Assembly: GCA_903872565.1 (NCBI GenBank)
Contig: CAIQLG010000034.1
Span: 1 to 38,754 of the forward strand
DNA length: 38,754 nt
Source of the DNA: an uncultured Lentisphaerota bacterium
GTDB lineage: Bacteria > Verrucomicrobiota > Lentisphaeria > Victivallales > GWF2-50-93
Direction of reading: 5' to 3'
In this document: positions 16,580 through 28,361 of the stretch, in pieces
How positions within the stretch are numbered: the stretch's first letter is position 1
How the letters are laid out: each line of letters begins with the position of its first letter
Made by a program: the position numbers and the translations under genes
Notes under the pieces: model-generated
The model's input: the letters and a program-made list of their open reading frames with translations, nothing else
The model's database searches: none
Told to the model about the DNA's origin: nothing

Positions 16580-17427
16580 CCGGAAAATGCGGAAAATCCG
16601 CCGTCCACCGGAATCACGACCCCGTTCACAAAACCGGAGGCATTGTCATCAACCAGCCAAAGCAGTGTTCCGATCAGATCTTCTGGAGTTCCGAACCTGC
16701 CCATAGGAGTGTGCGAGATGATCTTCCCGGCGCGAGGAGTAAGCGAGCCATCAGGATTTGTAAGAAGGGATCTGTTCTGATCGCTGAGGAAAAATCCAGG
16801 TGCTATTGCATTTGTCCTTATGTTCACTTTCGCCATATGTACCGCGAGCCATTGCGTGAAATTGCTGACGGCGGCCTTGGCCCCACTATAGGCTGGGATC
16901 TTTGTAAGCGGACGGAATGCGTTCATCGAAGAAATATTGATTATGTTGCCGGACTTCTTTTCGGCCATTTTCCTGGCGAAAGCCTGAGTCGGGAGCAGCG
17001 CCCCGAGGAAATTAAGATCGAATACGAATTTTATGCCTTCGGCGGAAAGATCGAAGAAAGAAAGAATCTGTTCCGAGGAGTTCAAGTCTTCCGGGAAAAG
17101 ATACTCCTTCGAGGTCGTCCCCTTGGGGTGATTGCCGCCCGCCCCGTTTATCAGAATGTTGCAGGGCCCAAGTGTGTCGCAGACTTTTTTCTCGGCCTCC
17201 TTGAGACTTGCAATATCGAGGACATTCGCAGACAATCCGACAGCGGTACCGCCATTGGACTTGATTTTGTCGGCGACTTTTTTTGCAGCTTCCTCGCGGA
17301 GATCGAGAACTGCGACTTTCGCACCGCATTCGGCAAGCGCCTCCGCCATCGAGCCGCATAGAATTCCGCCGCCACCTGTCACGACCGCAACTTTTCCGCC
17401 TAAATCAACCTTGAAAGGAACAGACAT
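16573..17427 (-). CDS. SDR-family NAD(P)-dependent oxidoreductase, mannonate/fructuronate reductase-like
   Basis: 284 aa, a normal classical SDR length. The cofactor motif TGGGGILCG is at 17-25, with NGAGG at 93-97. The catalytic set is Ser166/Ser167, Tyr180 and Lys184 (YSGAK). The end 'GFVNGVVIPVDGGFSAFSGV' is typical. The insertion 'GGNHPKGTTSKEYLFP' after NGAGG recalls the D-mannonate oxidoreductase (UxuB/YjmF) branch, which interconverts fructuronate and mannonate in hexuronate use; that assignment is by pattern only. A clear ribosome site (AAGGGG) precedes the ATG. It is divergent from rhaA across 147 bp, so the two may share regulation in deoxysugar or uronate catabolism, for example of rhamnogalacturonan products. 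Confidence 0.85.
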   Translation of the reverse strand: MSVPFKVDLGGKVAVVTGGGGILCGSMAEALAECGAKVAVLDLREEAAKKVADKIKSNGGTAVGLSANVLDIASLKEAEKKVCDTLGPCNILINGAGGNHPKGTTSKEYLFPEDLNSSEQILSFFDLSAEGIKFVFDLNFLGALLPTQAFARKMAEKKSGNIINISSMNAFRPLTKIPAYSGAKAAVSNFTQWLAVHMAKVNIRTNAIAPGFFLSDQNRSLLTNPDGSLTPRAGKIISHTPMGRFGTPEDLIGTLLWLVDDNASGFVNGVVIPVDGGFSAFSGV

Positions 17428-17533
17428 ATTATACCCCTTTTAATTTTTCACTAGAGTGGGGGGGAATATATCATAAGATTATATAATGTCCAATTCATAT
17501 TTCTTCGCTTTAAAAATTCGGATTACGGTTTAA

Positions 17534-17554
17534 TTTTCTGTAAACAACAGAAAA
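17534..17554. promoter_or_regulatory. Candidate operator in the rhaA leader
   Basis: Perfect 8-bp inverted repeat TTTTCTGT-aaaca-ACAGAAAA, ending 20 bp before the rhaA start codon in the 147-bp divergent intergenic region. The size and spacing suit a dimeric regulator site; it would block transcription or translation initiation if bound. The regulator is not known. Confidence 0.45.
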
Positions 17555-17574
17555 ATCTAAACTGGGAGAGAGCC

Positions 17575-18843
17575 ATGTCCGCAAAAAAAATAACAGAACA
17601 AACCTACGCTTTCGCAAAGGAAAAATATGCTGAATACGGTGTTGATACCGAAAAAGCGCTCAGACAACTTCGCAAAATCAGTATTTCCATCCACTGCTGG
17701 CAGGGCGACGATGTAACCGGCTTCGAGAACATGGGGGGAACTCTCACCGATGGCGGACTGCAAGTCACGGGAAACCATCCCGGAAAAGCCCGGACACCAG
17801 ACGAGCTTAGGACAGACCTTGAAAAGGCGTTCAGCCTGATTCCCGGCTCACACAGGCTCAATCTCCATGCGATCTACGCCGAAACCGACGGCAAAAAAGT
17901 TGAGCGGAACAAGATCGTTCCGGAACATTTCAGGAACTGGGCTGACTGGGCGAAAAAGAACAAGATCGGAGTAGATTTCAATCCGACCTTCTTTGCGCAC
18001 AAGCTTGCATCCGACGGATTCACACTAAGCAACAGGGACAAGGCCATCCGCGACTTCTGGATCGAACACGGCATCGCCTGTAGGGAAATCGGTGAATATT
18101 TTGGGAGGAGACTAGGGACAGCATGCGTCACAAATATTTGGATTCCTGATGGTTACAAGGATACTCCATACGACAGGAAAGCACCCCGCGAAAGACTCAA
18201 GGATTCCCTTGACCAAATCCTCAAACACAAAATGAACAAAAAATTTATTCTTGACGCGGTGGAATCCAAGCTTTTCGGAATCGGCTCGGAATCCTATGTG
18301 GCCGGCTCGCACGAGTTCTATCTCGGATATGCGGTCAAGAATAACACGCTTCTCTGCCTTGACACAGGACATTTCCATCCTACCGAAACGATATCTGACA
18401 AAATATCATCTGTACTTCTCTTCATTGACGAACTGCTTCTGCACGTGAGCCGCGGGGTCCGCTGGGACAGCGATCATGTAGTGACCTACACCGACGATCT
18501 CAGAACGATCGCCGAGGAGCTTGTCCGCGGTGGCTTTCTTGAAAGGACACATATCGGGCTCGACTATTTCGATGCCAGCATCAACAGGATCGCGGCATGG
18601 GTGATCGGATCAAGGAATCTTCTGAAGGCTCTGCTTGGGGCGCTTCTCGAACCCGGGAAAATCCTTTCCGATCTTGAGAATTCCGGTAATCTGACCGCCC
18701 GGCTCGCCATGTTCGAGGAGATCAAAACACTGCCTCTCGGTGCGGTTTGGAACTATTATTGCCAGACACAGAACTGTCTTTCCGACGGCGAATGGTTCAA
18801 GGAAATCACAAGCTACGAGAAAAAGATTTTCTCGAAAAGATAA
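17575..18843 (+). CDS. rhaA: L-rhamnose isomerase
   Basis: 422 aa, the usual length of RhaA (EC 5.3.1.14), which converts L-rhamnose to L-rhamnulose in the cytoplasm with a divalent metal. Family landmarks: '[15 protein letters not shown]' near residue 40, '[26 protein letters not shown]', '[13 protein letters not shown]', '[20 protein letters not shown]', '[28 protein letters not shown]', and C-terminal '[21 protein letters not shown]'. Start ATG is preceded by GGGAGAG. There are no rhamnulokinase or aldolase genes in the window, so the pathway is either dispersed or incomplete here. It is convergent with srkA across 35 bp. Confidence 0.97.
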   Translation: MSAKKITEQTYAFAKEKYAEYGVDTEKALRQLRKISISIHCWQGDDVTGFENMGGTLTDGGLQVTGNHPGKARTPDELRTDLEKAFSLIPGSHRLNLHAIYAETDGKKVERNKIVPEHFRNWADWAKKNKIGVDFNPTFFAHKLASDGFTLSNRDKAIRDFWIEHGIACREIGEYFGRRLGTACVTNIWIPDGYKDTPYDRKAPRERLKDSLDQILKHKMNKKFILDAVESKLFGIGSESYVAGSHEFYLGYAVKNNTLLCLDTGHFHPTETISDKISSVLLFIDELLLHVSRGVRWDSDHVVTYTDDLRTIAEELVRGGFLERTHIGLDYFDASINRIAAWVIGSRNLLKALLGALLEPGKILSDLENSGNLTARLAMFEEIKTLPLGAVWNYYCQTQNCLSDGEWFKEITSYEKKIFSKR

Positions 18844-18878
18844 TATTTGCGGCAGTGGGGGAAATTTTCATTCAGATA

Positions 18879-19889
18879 CTATGAGAAATCCCTGACTTCC
18901 TCCTTTATGATCATAAACTGCTGGTCCAGTTCTTTTGTCTGAACCGCCCAGAAGGATTCTTTGCTCCAGTCCGGGAAGTTGACATTGAAGGAAGGATCGT
19001 TTTTCTGGCGGCTTATCCAGTCGAGAAAATAGAGCATCCTCATGGCCCTGAGTGGCTCTATAAGTATGGTGCTTTTCCTGTCGAAATCGCGGAATTCGCA
19101 ATATCCTTTCAGCATGAGCCCGAGTTCAATTTCCGATTCTGAGGCGCGGCCCGGCGGCAACAGCATCCACATGTCCTGGACTGGAGGCCCGTTTATCATG
19201 TCGTCGAAATCAATGAGCTGAAGCCCTTCGTCCGGTCTGTGAAGGATGTTCCTGGAATGGCAGTCTCCGTGGATCCTTATGGATTCGCAGTCTTTGAAAA
19301 GTGGAAGTATGAATTTCAATATGCCATTTGAGACTTCTGAAAATGACTTGTCATATCTGCTCGGAACATGTCCGGACTCGATAAGCTGCGAGATGTCGGT
19401 GGCGGTTGTTTTCGCCGGATGGAGTCGGAGCCGGTGTTTGGACATTTTAATGCTCCCGGCAAGATGTGTGCGGGCGATCACCCTGCCGAGCCGTTTCCAG
19501 TCGTCGTCGGAATTCGGCTCCCATATTCTCCCGAGTCTTTTGGGATAGACCGCGAAAAATATGCCTTCGATTTCCCCTATGGTGGAACCGTCCTTGAGTT
19601 TCATCGGGGCGACTACCGGGATTTCCTGCTTGTCGCATTCAATCACGAAATCGTGCTCGTCGAGTATCGCATTTTTCGACCATCTGCCTGGACGGTAGAA
19701 TTTTGCGATGATGCGTTCACGTTGCGAGGTCTGCAGTTCATAGACTCTGTTGATGTAGCTGTTTAGCGGGTGTGTGAATCCTGCCAGAGCGATTCCTGTC
19801 GCGTCCTCGACACCGGAAACGATGACATCCGGGGTCAGTCCGGTGAAATCCCCCACCGTCTGCTGCTGTTCATGTGATAATTTATTCAT
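18879..19889 (-). CDS. srkA: Stress-response Ser/Thr kinase, SrkA (YihE) type
   Basis: 336 aa, close to the usual SrkA length. It has an APH-like kinase fold: 'NSYINRVYEL' in the N-lobe, 'AKFYRPGRWSKNAILDEHDFVIECDKQEIPVVAP', 'FAVYPKRLGRIWEPNSDDDWKRLGRVIARTHLAG', the catalytic loop 'IRIHGDCHSRNILH' and metal motif 'LIDFDDMINGPPVQDMWMLLPPG'. These match SrkA closely, a family linked in E. coli to protection from stress-induced death and Cpx envelope stress. The start codon abuts the lptE stop with no gap, placing it last in an envelope-biogenesis operon, which fits an envelope-stress role. Confidence 0.92.
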   Translation of the reverse strand: MNKLSHEQQQTVGDFTGLTPDVIVSGVEDATGIALAGFTHPLNSYINRVYELQTSQRERIIAKFYRPGRWSKNAILDEHDFVIECDKQEIPVVAPMKLKDGSTIGEIEGIFFAVYPKRLGRIWEPNSDDDWKRLGRVIARTHLAGSIKMSKHRLRLHPAKTTATDISQLIESGHVPSRYDKSFSEVSNGILKFILPLFKDCESIRIHGDCHSRNILHRPDEGLQLIDFDDMINGPPVQDMWMLLPPGRASESEIELGLMLKGYCEFRDFDRKSTILIEPLRAMRMLYFLDWISRQKNDPSFNVNFPDWSKESFWAVQTKELDQQFMIIKEEVRDFS

Positions 19890-20426
19890 TTACCAGGCTT
19901 CGACGGTGTAGCTGACGGCCTGCTGAGCGGCGTTGCGGCAGGCCTGCTGTATCCCCAGTCTCCTGGTCACCTCGTGATCCGACATGACCTGGAATGTTGC
20001 GGTGCCGAATACCTGCCTGTTGTTTATGAGAGGTTTTTCCCGGCCCGGAATAAGTACTGTGAATTCGAATTTCACCTCTATTCTCCATTCCGAAGGAGTG
20101 TATCTCTGTTCGCCGTCATAGGATTGATTTGCAGTGGCGACTATTTTTATGTTGAGGACTCTGCCGTAGATTATGCAGTCGGCCTCCTTTAGTCCCTTGA
20201 CTTTGAGAGAGCCGTCGAACTGGTACTGCTCGGAGAGCGCCTGTCTCATATATGTTGAACATAGTGGCTCCATCGTCTCATTTGTGATCGGTGCAATTGC
20301 TATGCTTTTCACCTGCGGGTGCATAATTGAACCGACATTGTATCCGCATCCAGGCAGTAGCAGCACACTTAGGACAAGTGCGAAATTCGCAGATGTCAGC
20401 AAGCTCCTGATCATATTTTTTTTCAT
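19890..20426 (-). CDS. lptE: LPS-assembly lipoprotein, LptE family
   Basis: 178 aa from ATG 20426 (MKKNMIRS); the track's start at 20438 is a TTG. Lipoprotein signal with lipobox LLPGC then 'GYNVGS', the canonical start of mature LptE. Conserved features follow: 'KSIAIAPITNETMEPLCSTYMRQALSEQY', 'EADCIIYGRVLNIKI' and 'IEVKFEFTVLIPG'. LptE plugs the LptD barrel in the outer membrane and helps deliver LPS. It sits between the TPR protein (6-nt intergenic distance to the TTG, 18 nt to the ATG) and srkA, downstream of kdsD, consistent with an LPS operon. One TGCGAAWTTCGCA palindrome lies in its signal-peptide region. Confidence 0.88.
   Translation of the reverse strand: MKKNMIRSLLTSANFALVLSVLLLPGCGYNVGSIMHPQVKSIAIAPITNETMEPLCSTYMRQALSEQYQFDGSLKVKGLKEADCIIYGRVLNIKIVATANQSYDGEQRYTPSEWRIEVKFEFTVLIPGREKPLINNRQVFGTATFQVMSDHEVTRRLGIQQACRNAAQQAVSYTVEAW
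20379..20391. repeat. Iterated palindrome copy 2 (TGCGAAATTCGCA)
   Basis: Perfect copy within lptE, read on the coding strand as GCG AAT TTC GCA (Ala-Asn-Phe-Ala). Confidence 0.9.
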
Positions 20427-20444
20427 CTTAGCATTCAATCCTTG

Positions 20445-21494
20445 TTAATTGTCCTTGGGTTTTATGCCGAGATCCTCGACAGGCAAAAGCCATTTTCCGT
20501 TGCTGTTTTCGGGGACGACAAGGATATTGTCCTTGACATCTGGCATTTCCTGGATCTTGTATTTCGGCCCCGGCCTGGGCTTGTATTCCGTTATTGAAGG
20601 CACGTATTCCAGATTCCTCGAGGCGATCATTCTTTCGGCTCGGACTGCCGCCGGGCTTTCGGGAAATTCCCTCAGTATCGTAGTGCAGTATCTCGCCGCC
20701 GCCGCGGTATTTTCTCTCCGGTCGTAGAACTTCGCCATCCCATAGATTCTTTCCGATGCCAGCGTTTCGGACTCGGACAGCGATGACTTGAGCCAGTCCA
20801 TCTCGGGATCGTCAGGATATTTCTTGATTAATTCTTTGATGAGCTCGAGTGCGAGATTGCAGTAGTGAGCGTCTCCGTCTCCTCTTCTCGCTTTCTGCAG
20901 ATAGATGTTTGCCAGTTCGAATTCAGCGAATCTCGCCTGCTTGGTCCCCGGGTGGTACTCGGCTATTTCCTTGAAGATCTTTATGGCTTCGTCTATCTTG
21001 TTCTCTTCAATATATATTTTCGCGAGCCTCAGTCTCAACTCGGGTGAGAAGTCTGTGAACGCGGCGTTTTTAAGTACCGCCTCATATATCTCGACAGTCC
21101 TGTCGTCGTCTTCCAGCCAGGGCATCCAATAGAACGCAGGGTCTCTTTTGCCCTTGTAGAATTGTGTCCCTATTTCGTATTCCTTCAAGATGATTCCCTT
21201 GAAGTCCACCATTGCCGGATAGCACACGACCAGCTTCTGAAGGCATTGGAACTGCTTGTATCGGAATCCCGCTTTAGAGTATGCGTCCGAGGCCTTTTTC
21301 AGAGCGTTCATCTTGAGAACAGAATCATCCGCCAGAAGTTCCGCCGCCATATATTTTTTTGCGGCATCGTAAAAATCTCCCGACTTCTCCTCGTCAAGCC
21401 CCTGAGCGAACTCCGCCCTCGCGGAATTGTCGTCCGCAAGCGCTGTCAGAAAAACTGCGAATATCGCGGAAACTGCCCAAAAGGCCTTTTTCAT
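20445..21494 (-). CDS. Exported TPR-repeat protein, BamD/YbgF-like
   Basis: 349 aa from ATG 21494 (MKKAFWAVSAIF); the track start at 21515 is a GTG. A signal peptide (AVSAIFAVFLTALA) precedes helical tetratricopeptide repeats: 'SARAEFAQGLDEEKSGDFYDAAKKYMAAELLADD', 'PELRLRLAKIYIEENKIDEAIKIFKEIAEYHPGTKQARFAEFELANIYLQKA', 'AAAARYCTTILREFPESPAAVRAERMIAS'. The last two resemble BamD/CpoB repeats. No lipobox is seen, so it is probably periplasmic and soluble. Its position between kdsD and lptE suggests an envelope-assembly scaffold. The C-terminal 60 residues are Pro/Lys-rich and not recognised. Confidence 0.82.
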   Translation of the reverse strand: MKKAFWAVSAIFAVFLTALADDNSARAEFAQGLDEEKSGDFYDAAKKYMAAELLADDSVLKMNALKKASDAYSKAGFRYKQFQCLQKLVVCYPAMVDFKGIILKEYEIGTQFYKGKRDPAFYWMPWLEDDDRTVEIYEAVLKNAAFTDFSPELRLRLAKIYIEENKIDEAIKIFKEIAEYHPGTKQARFAEFELANIYLQKARRGDGDAHYCNLALELIKELIKKYPDDPEMDWLKSSLSESETLASERIYGMAKFYDRRENTAAAARYCTTILREFPESPAAVRAERMIASRNLEYVPSITEYKPRPGPKYKIQEMPDVKDNILVVPENSNGKWLLPVEDLGIKPKDN

Positions 21495-21549
21495 GTTTTT
21501 CAAATGTAAAACCACCGATATATAATTCCACCGCGTTGAATGTTTGCCT

Positions 21550-22524
21550 TCAAAGTAGTTTCAGGCCTGGAAGATCCTGCACATCCACGAGGCCGGCAAC
21601 CTTTTTATCCTTGTCTATGACGATGATGTCGTCTATGTGTTTGTTGGCGACGAGCTTCAAGACATCCACGGCGAGCGCGTTGCAAGCTACCGAAGCCGGA
21701 TTCTTCGTCATCACGGAAGAGACTTTTTTGGTCAGGATTTCCAGATCATCGTTCACATGCCTCCTGAAATCGCCGTCGGTGAAAATTCCGAGAAGTCTGC
21801 CTTTTTTGTCCACTATGATTGCGGATCCGCTCCGCGCCTTGGTCATTTTAAGGAGTGTGTCCTTCACGAGCGTGTCTGGCGGAAGCATCACAAGCCTTTC
21901 GCCCGTTCTCATGATGTCAGAGACCGTCAGTGTCACCGCCTTTCCGATTGCGCCGGCGGGGTGCAGTCTTCCATAGTCCTCCTTCGTCACCCCTCTCATT
22001 TTGAGCAGTGCAATCGCCAGCGCATCTCCGAGCGCGATGAGGACGGTGGTGCTTGTTGTCGGAGCCAGATTGAAGGGGCAGGCCTCTTTTTTAACTGTCA
22101 TAAGAACCACGATGTCGCTCCAGCCGGCGAGTTTCGACGATGCCTCGCCTGTGATTGATGCTATGGGTATTTCGAGTCGTCTGGCGGATGGCAGAATGGA
22201 AAGTATTTCGTCGGATTCTCCGCTGTAGCTTATGACGATCAGGATGTCGTTTTTCTGGAGAATGCCAAGATCACCGTGCATGGCTTCAACGGGATGCATG
22301 AAGACGGCCGGTGCGCCAGTGCTTGCGAGTGTCGCAGCAATCTTGTGGCCGACGTGTCCGCTCTTGCCTATTCCGCTTATTACAATTTTCCCGCCACTGT
22401 TGCAGATCCTGATGCATTCCTTGACAAGGCGCATGAACTCTCCATCGAGCTTTTTCCGTACCTCCCTGAGCCCCTCAATCTCAATGTCGAGAACATCTCT
22501 TGCTATTTCCAATATTTTATCCAT
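21550..22524 (-). CDS. kdsD: Arabinose-5-phosphate isomerase (KpsF/GutQ family)
   Basis: 324 aa from MDKILEIARDVLDIEIEGL at 22524, matching typical KdsD starts; the track opens 8 codons earlier at a GTG. An SIS domain (about 30-165) has 'GKIVISGIGKSGHVGHKIAATLASTGAPAVFMHPVEAMHGDLG' and 'ISYSGESDEI'. 'PTTSTTVLIALGDALAIALL' and 'YGRLHPAGAIGK' link to two CBS domains (about 195-320, 'IMRTGERLVMLPPDTLVKDTLLKMTKARSGSAIIVD', 'IFTDGDFRRHV', 'VMTKNPASV'). The enzyme converts ribulose-5-phosphate to arabinose-5-phosphate, the first step to Kdo for LPS. It is first of the four-gene operon with TPR, lptE and srkA. Confidence 0.95.
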   Translation of the reverse strand: MDKILEIARDVLDIEIEGLREVRKKLDGEFMRLVKECIRICNSGGKIVISGIGKSGHVGHKIAATLASTGAPAVFMHPVEAMHGDLGILQKNDILIVISYSGESDEILSILPSARRLEIPIASITGEASSKLAGWSDIVVLMTVKKEACPFNLAPTTSTTVLIALGDALAIALLKMRGVTKEDYGRLHPAGAIGKAVTLTVSDIMRTGERLVMLPPDTLVKDTLLKMTKARSGSAIIVDKKGRLLGIFTDGDFRRHVNDDLEILTKKVSSVMTKNPASVACNALAVDVLKLVANKHIDDIIVIDKDKKVAGLVDVQDLPGLKLL

Positions 22525-22646
22525 AAGCGGCAAATTCTCCACAAGCACAAGCTTGACGGTTACAATTTTCTTGCAAAAGGAGTAATCTAACGCTTCCTCT
22601 CCCCTTTTTACAGCATATTTTAGAACAAATTATTAATTTATGGTAA

Positions 22647-22701
22647 TGCGTCATTTAGTGGTGGAGGGCCATGCTCCGTCATGGTCGCATAGAATGACGC
22701 A
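22647..22701. repeat. Nested inverted repeat, REP-like, between lacZ and kdsD
   Basis: The outer arms TGCGTCATT (22647-22655) and AATGACGCA (22693-22701) are perfect. Inside is CCATG-ctccgt-CATGG. The inner text 'GGAGGGCCATGCTCCGTCATGG' resembles dispersed palindromic repeats I associate with PVC genomes (from memory, unchecked). It lies 17 bp past the beta-galactosidase stop, so it may also end that transcript or stabilise its 3' end. Confidence 0.55.
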
Positions 22702-22718
22702 CCCCTTCTACACCAATA

Positions 22719-26087
<3,369 letters not shown>

Positions 26088-26999
26088 CTACTTCGGATAT
26101 TTTTCATTTTTCCGCTGGCGGTACCAATTGGAAAATGCCGAGGGGCAGGAGAAACCCAGTTTCTCTGAGATTTCCTTATGCAGACATCCCCCCCTTAACA
26201 TTTCTTCTGTCCTGGTCAGTCTTGCGACATTAATGCAGTCGTGAACCTTCTGTCCGGTATGTTTTTTGAAGAACCGCTGAAAGTGGAACTTGCTGTAACC
26301 GGCAATCTTAGCAAGCCCATCAATCGTCACGCCACTGCCGGAAGTGTCAGAGATGTGCTGGAGCACCATTCGAATGATTTTCGCATGGTGCTTTTTGCCA
26401 TCGCATTCAGCTTTCTCACTAACCAGATCCAATTCGATAAGATTTAAAAAAAGCAATGACAAGAGAGACTTCAATTTCATTCTTCTCAGATTCGTATCAA
26501 GAGGAGAGTTTCTGAGATCTCCCCATTCCTGAATGAAAGTATTGTATAATTCGGCATTTTCCAGGATCAGCACTCTCCGATCGTATTCAATCCTCCCTTT
26601 GTTTACTGGCAGCAGACGCGCAATTATCCGGCACGGCACAAAATAAAGCCATAGATGAACAATATTATCTATTTCCCGAGGGTATACCCTGTCATGTCTC
26701 TCATAGGAGTCGTAAAGAAAAATAGTGCCGACTGTTGCCGGAAATATCAGACGGTTCAGGCTGCTCACGGTATGGCCCTTGAGCACAAACAGGATTTCTT
26801 TTGTCCGGTGGCTGTCGGAATTGGTTTTGAGCCATTCCTCATGCGTATTGTCACTCACAGGTCTGTGATCGGGCGGAAAAATAGAAGACACCAACTTCCA
26901 CTTTTCTGGATGGGAAAGTAATCGCCGGTGTGTTTCATTGAAGATCATCTGTTTTTGGGAAGTATTCACAATATGGCATTTTTGATTAACAATAAGCAT
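26088..26999 (-). CDS. AraC-family transcriptional regulator
   Basis: 303 aa. The N-terminal 200 residues form an AraC-type sensor region ('KEILFVLKGHTVSSLNRLIFPATVGTIFLYDSYERHDRVYP') with a cupin-like pattern. The C-terminus (about 210-303) is the double helix-turn-helix: 'VTIDGLAKIAGYSKFHFQRFFKKHTGQKVHDCINVARLTRTEEMLRGGCLHKEISEKLGFSCPSAFSNWYRQRKNEKYP'. It is divergent from the DegT aminotransferase gene across 102 bp, the usual arrangement for a local regulator, and four copies of a short word lie in and beside that gap. The effector is unknown; a sugar or amino-sugar is a reasonable guess. Confidence 0.93.
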   Translation of the reverse strand: MLIVNQKCHIVNTSQKQMIFNETHRRLLSHPEKWKLVSSIFPPDHRPVSDNTHEEWLKTNSDSHRTKEILFVLKGHTVSSLNRLIFPATVGTIFLYDSYERHDRVYPREIDNIVHLWLYFVPCRIIARLLPVNKGRIEYDRRVLILENAELYNTFIQEWGDLRNSPLDTNLRRMKLKSLLSLLFLNLIELDLVSEKAECDGKKHHAKIIRMVLQHISDTSGSGVTIDGLAKIAGYSKFHFQRFFKKHTGQKVHDCINVARLTRTEEMLRGGCLHKEISEKLGFSCPSAFSNWYRQRKNEKYPK

Positions 27000-27075
27000 T
27001 TTATATCAATTGACTATATTAGCAATATCAAGTACGATATGGCACTATAAAGTAAAATCAATATGAGCATTTTTA
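26970..27075. promoter_or_regulatory. Direct-repeat array in the araC-degT divergent promoter
   Basis: Four related words on the plus strand: AATATGGCATTTTT (26970, inside the first codons of the regulator), AATAAGCATTTTAT (26991), GATATGGCACTATA (27036) and AATATGAGCATTTTTA (27060). They share an 'AtATgGCAttTT' core. Direct repeats of this size suit AraC-type binding half-sites. The spacings are uneven, so this is a candidate only. Confidence 0.4.
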
Positions 27076-27101
27076 AATATCTAACTATAATGAGGTGAAA
27101 A

Positions 27102-28361
27102 ATGTCAAAGCTCGCACTTCTCGGTGGGAAACCAGTCTCTGAAACACACATCGGAGGGCTCCCATGGCCGCCAACTTCTGAAAAAACCGGAGACAAGCTG
27201 AAAGCATTGTATCTTTCCGGAAAGTGGTCTTTCAACAGCCCGTCCGAACAGGAATTTGAAAAAGCATATGGCAAATACCATGGAGCGAAACACGGAATTT
27301 TCATGGTCAACGGGACTGTGACGCTTGAATGCGCATTGCTCGCACTAGGAGTAGGAAAAGGCGATGAGGTGATCATTCCGGCACTGACCTGGATCGCCAC
27401 CGCCACCGCCGTAAGGGACGTGGGCGCAAAACCGGTCTTTGTGGACATCGAGGCAACGACACTTTGCATGGACCCGGCAAAATTCGAACAGGCGATAACC
27501 CCGAAGACAAAGGCGGTCATCCCTGTCCACCTTTACGGCTCGATGGCCGATTTGGACAAGATTATAAGAATCGCCAAGAAACACAAGCTCGGTGTCATAG
27601 AGGATTGCGCACATATGCAGGGTGGCATCTGGAATGGACGCGGCGCAGGTTCGTGGGGCGATGTCGGATCGTTCAGCTTCCAGCAGTCTAAGACTGTTTC
27701 CGCTGGAGAAGCTGGTATCTGTCTGACAAATGACGACGAACTTGCCGACAGGATCTTCCGCGCCAAGCATATCGGTTATTCGATCGGAGCTACCCAGGGT
27801 GGAGCAAAACAAGGTCCTCCCGCAGGTCTAAGATGCCACAATTATCGTGGCACCGCCTTCCAGGCGCTGATTCTTGCCGATCAATTGAAAGGCCTAAAGA
27901 AGTTAATCGCAACCTACAACAGGAATGCAGCGGAAATAGAGAAAACAGTTGCAGGGCTCAAGGGTGTGAGAGTGCAGGCGAGGGGACGCCTGGCAAATAC
28001 ACAGGGATACTATGCCTTGGTTCTGATTTTTGACTCGGCTCCTATGAAGGATATTCCGTTATCAACCATTATTGCGGCATTGGGTGCGGAAGGACTTGGC
28101 TGTGCGGGCACCTATGGCCCGGTCTACAGTCATGTACTTTTCAACATGGGGAAAAACGAATATCGGATAGATGGCGGTTCATGCCCAGTAGCCGAAGTCG
28201 TAGGAACTGTCCATTCCGTCTGCATAGGACATCCGATTCTCGGCAACGACATTAAAACCATAAGGAAGATTTGTGCAATCATTGCCAAGGTCGTGGAAAA
28301 CCATATGGAATTGATCAATTACACAGCAACCGCAAAGAAACTCTCGGAGGTGATTTCATGA
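27102..28361 (+). CDS. DegT/DnrJ/EryC1/StrS-family PLP-dependent aminotransferase
   Basis: 419 aa. Fold-type I sugar aminotransferase with 'GKWSFNSPSEQEFEKAYGKYHGAKHGIFMVNGTVTLECALLALGVGKGDEVIIPALTWIATATAV', cofactor Asp168 (GVIEDCAH), and Schiff-base Lys197 in 'SFSFQQSKTVSAGEAG'. The pattern NGT-(x)n-WIATA and QQSK-(T) is close to the branch containing StsC-like scyllo-inosamine and AHBA-type aminotransferases. The substrate is probably a keto-sugar or keto-cyclitol. Ribosome site GAGGTG. The stop overlaps the next gene by ATGA, so the pair is translationally coupled. Controlled, by position, by the divergent AraC regulator. Confidence 0.93.
   Translation: MSKLALLGGKPVSETHIGGLPWPPTSEKTGDKLKALYLSGKWSFNSPSEQEFEKAYGKYHGAKHGIFMVNGTVTLECALLALGVGKGDEVIIPALTWIATATAVRDVGAKPVFVDIEATTLCMDPAKFEQAITPKTKAVIPVHLYGSMADLDKIIRIAKKHKLGVIEDCAHMQGGIWNGRGAGSWGDVGSFSFQQSKTVSAGEAGICLTNDDELADRIFRAKHIGYSIGATQGGAKQGPPAGLRCHNYRGTAFQALILADQLKGLKKLIATYNRNAAEIEKTVAGLKGVRVQARGRLANTQGYYALVLIFDSAPMKDIPLSTIIAALGAEGLGCAGTYGPVYSHVLFNMGKNEYRIDGGSCPVAEVVGTVHSVCIGHPILGNDIKTIRKICAIIAKVVENHMELINYTATAKKLSEVIS

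Noticed and set aside
18844-18878. Terminator between convergent rhaA and srkA
   Set aside because: No stem of useful length with a T run can be found in the 35 bp.
28271-28357. Upstream start of the ceramidase-like gene
   Set aside because: It overlaps the aminotransferase; GGAGGTGA precedes ATG 28358.
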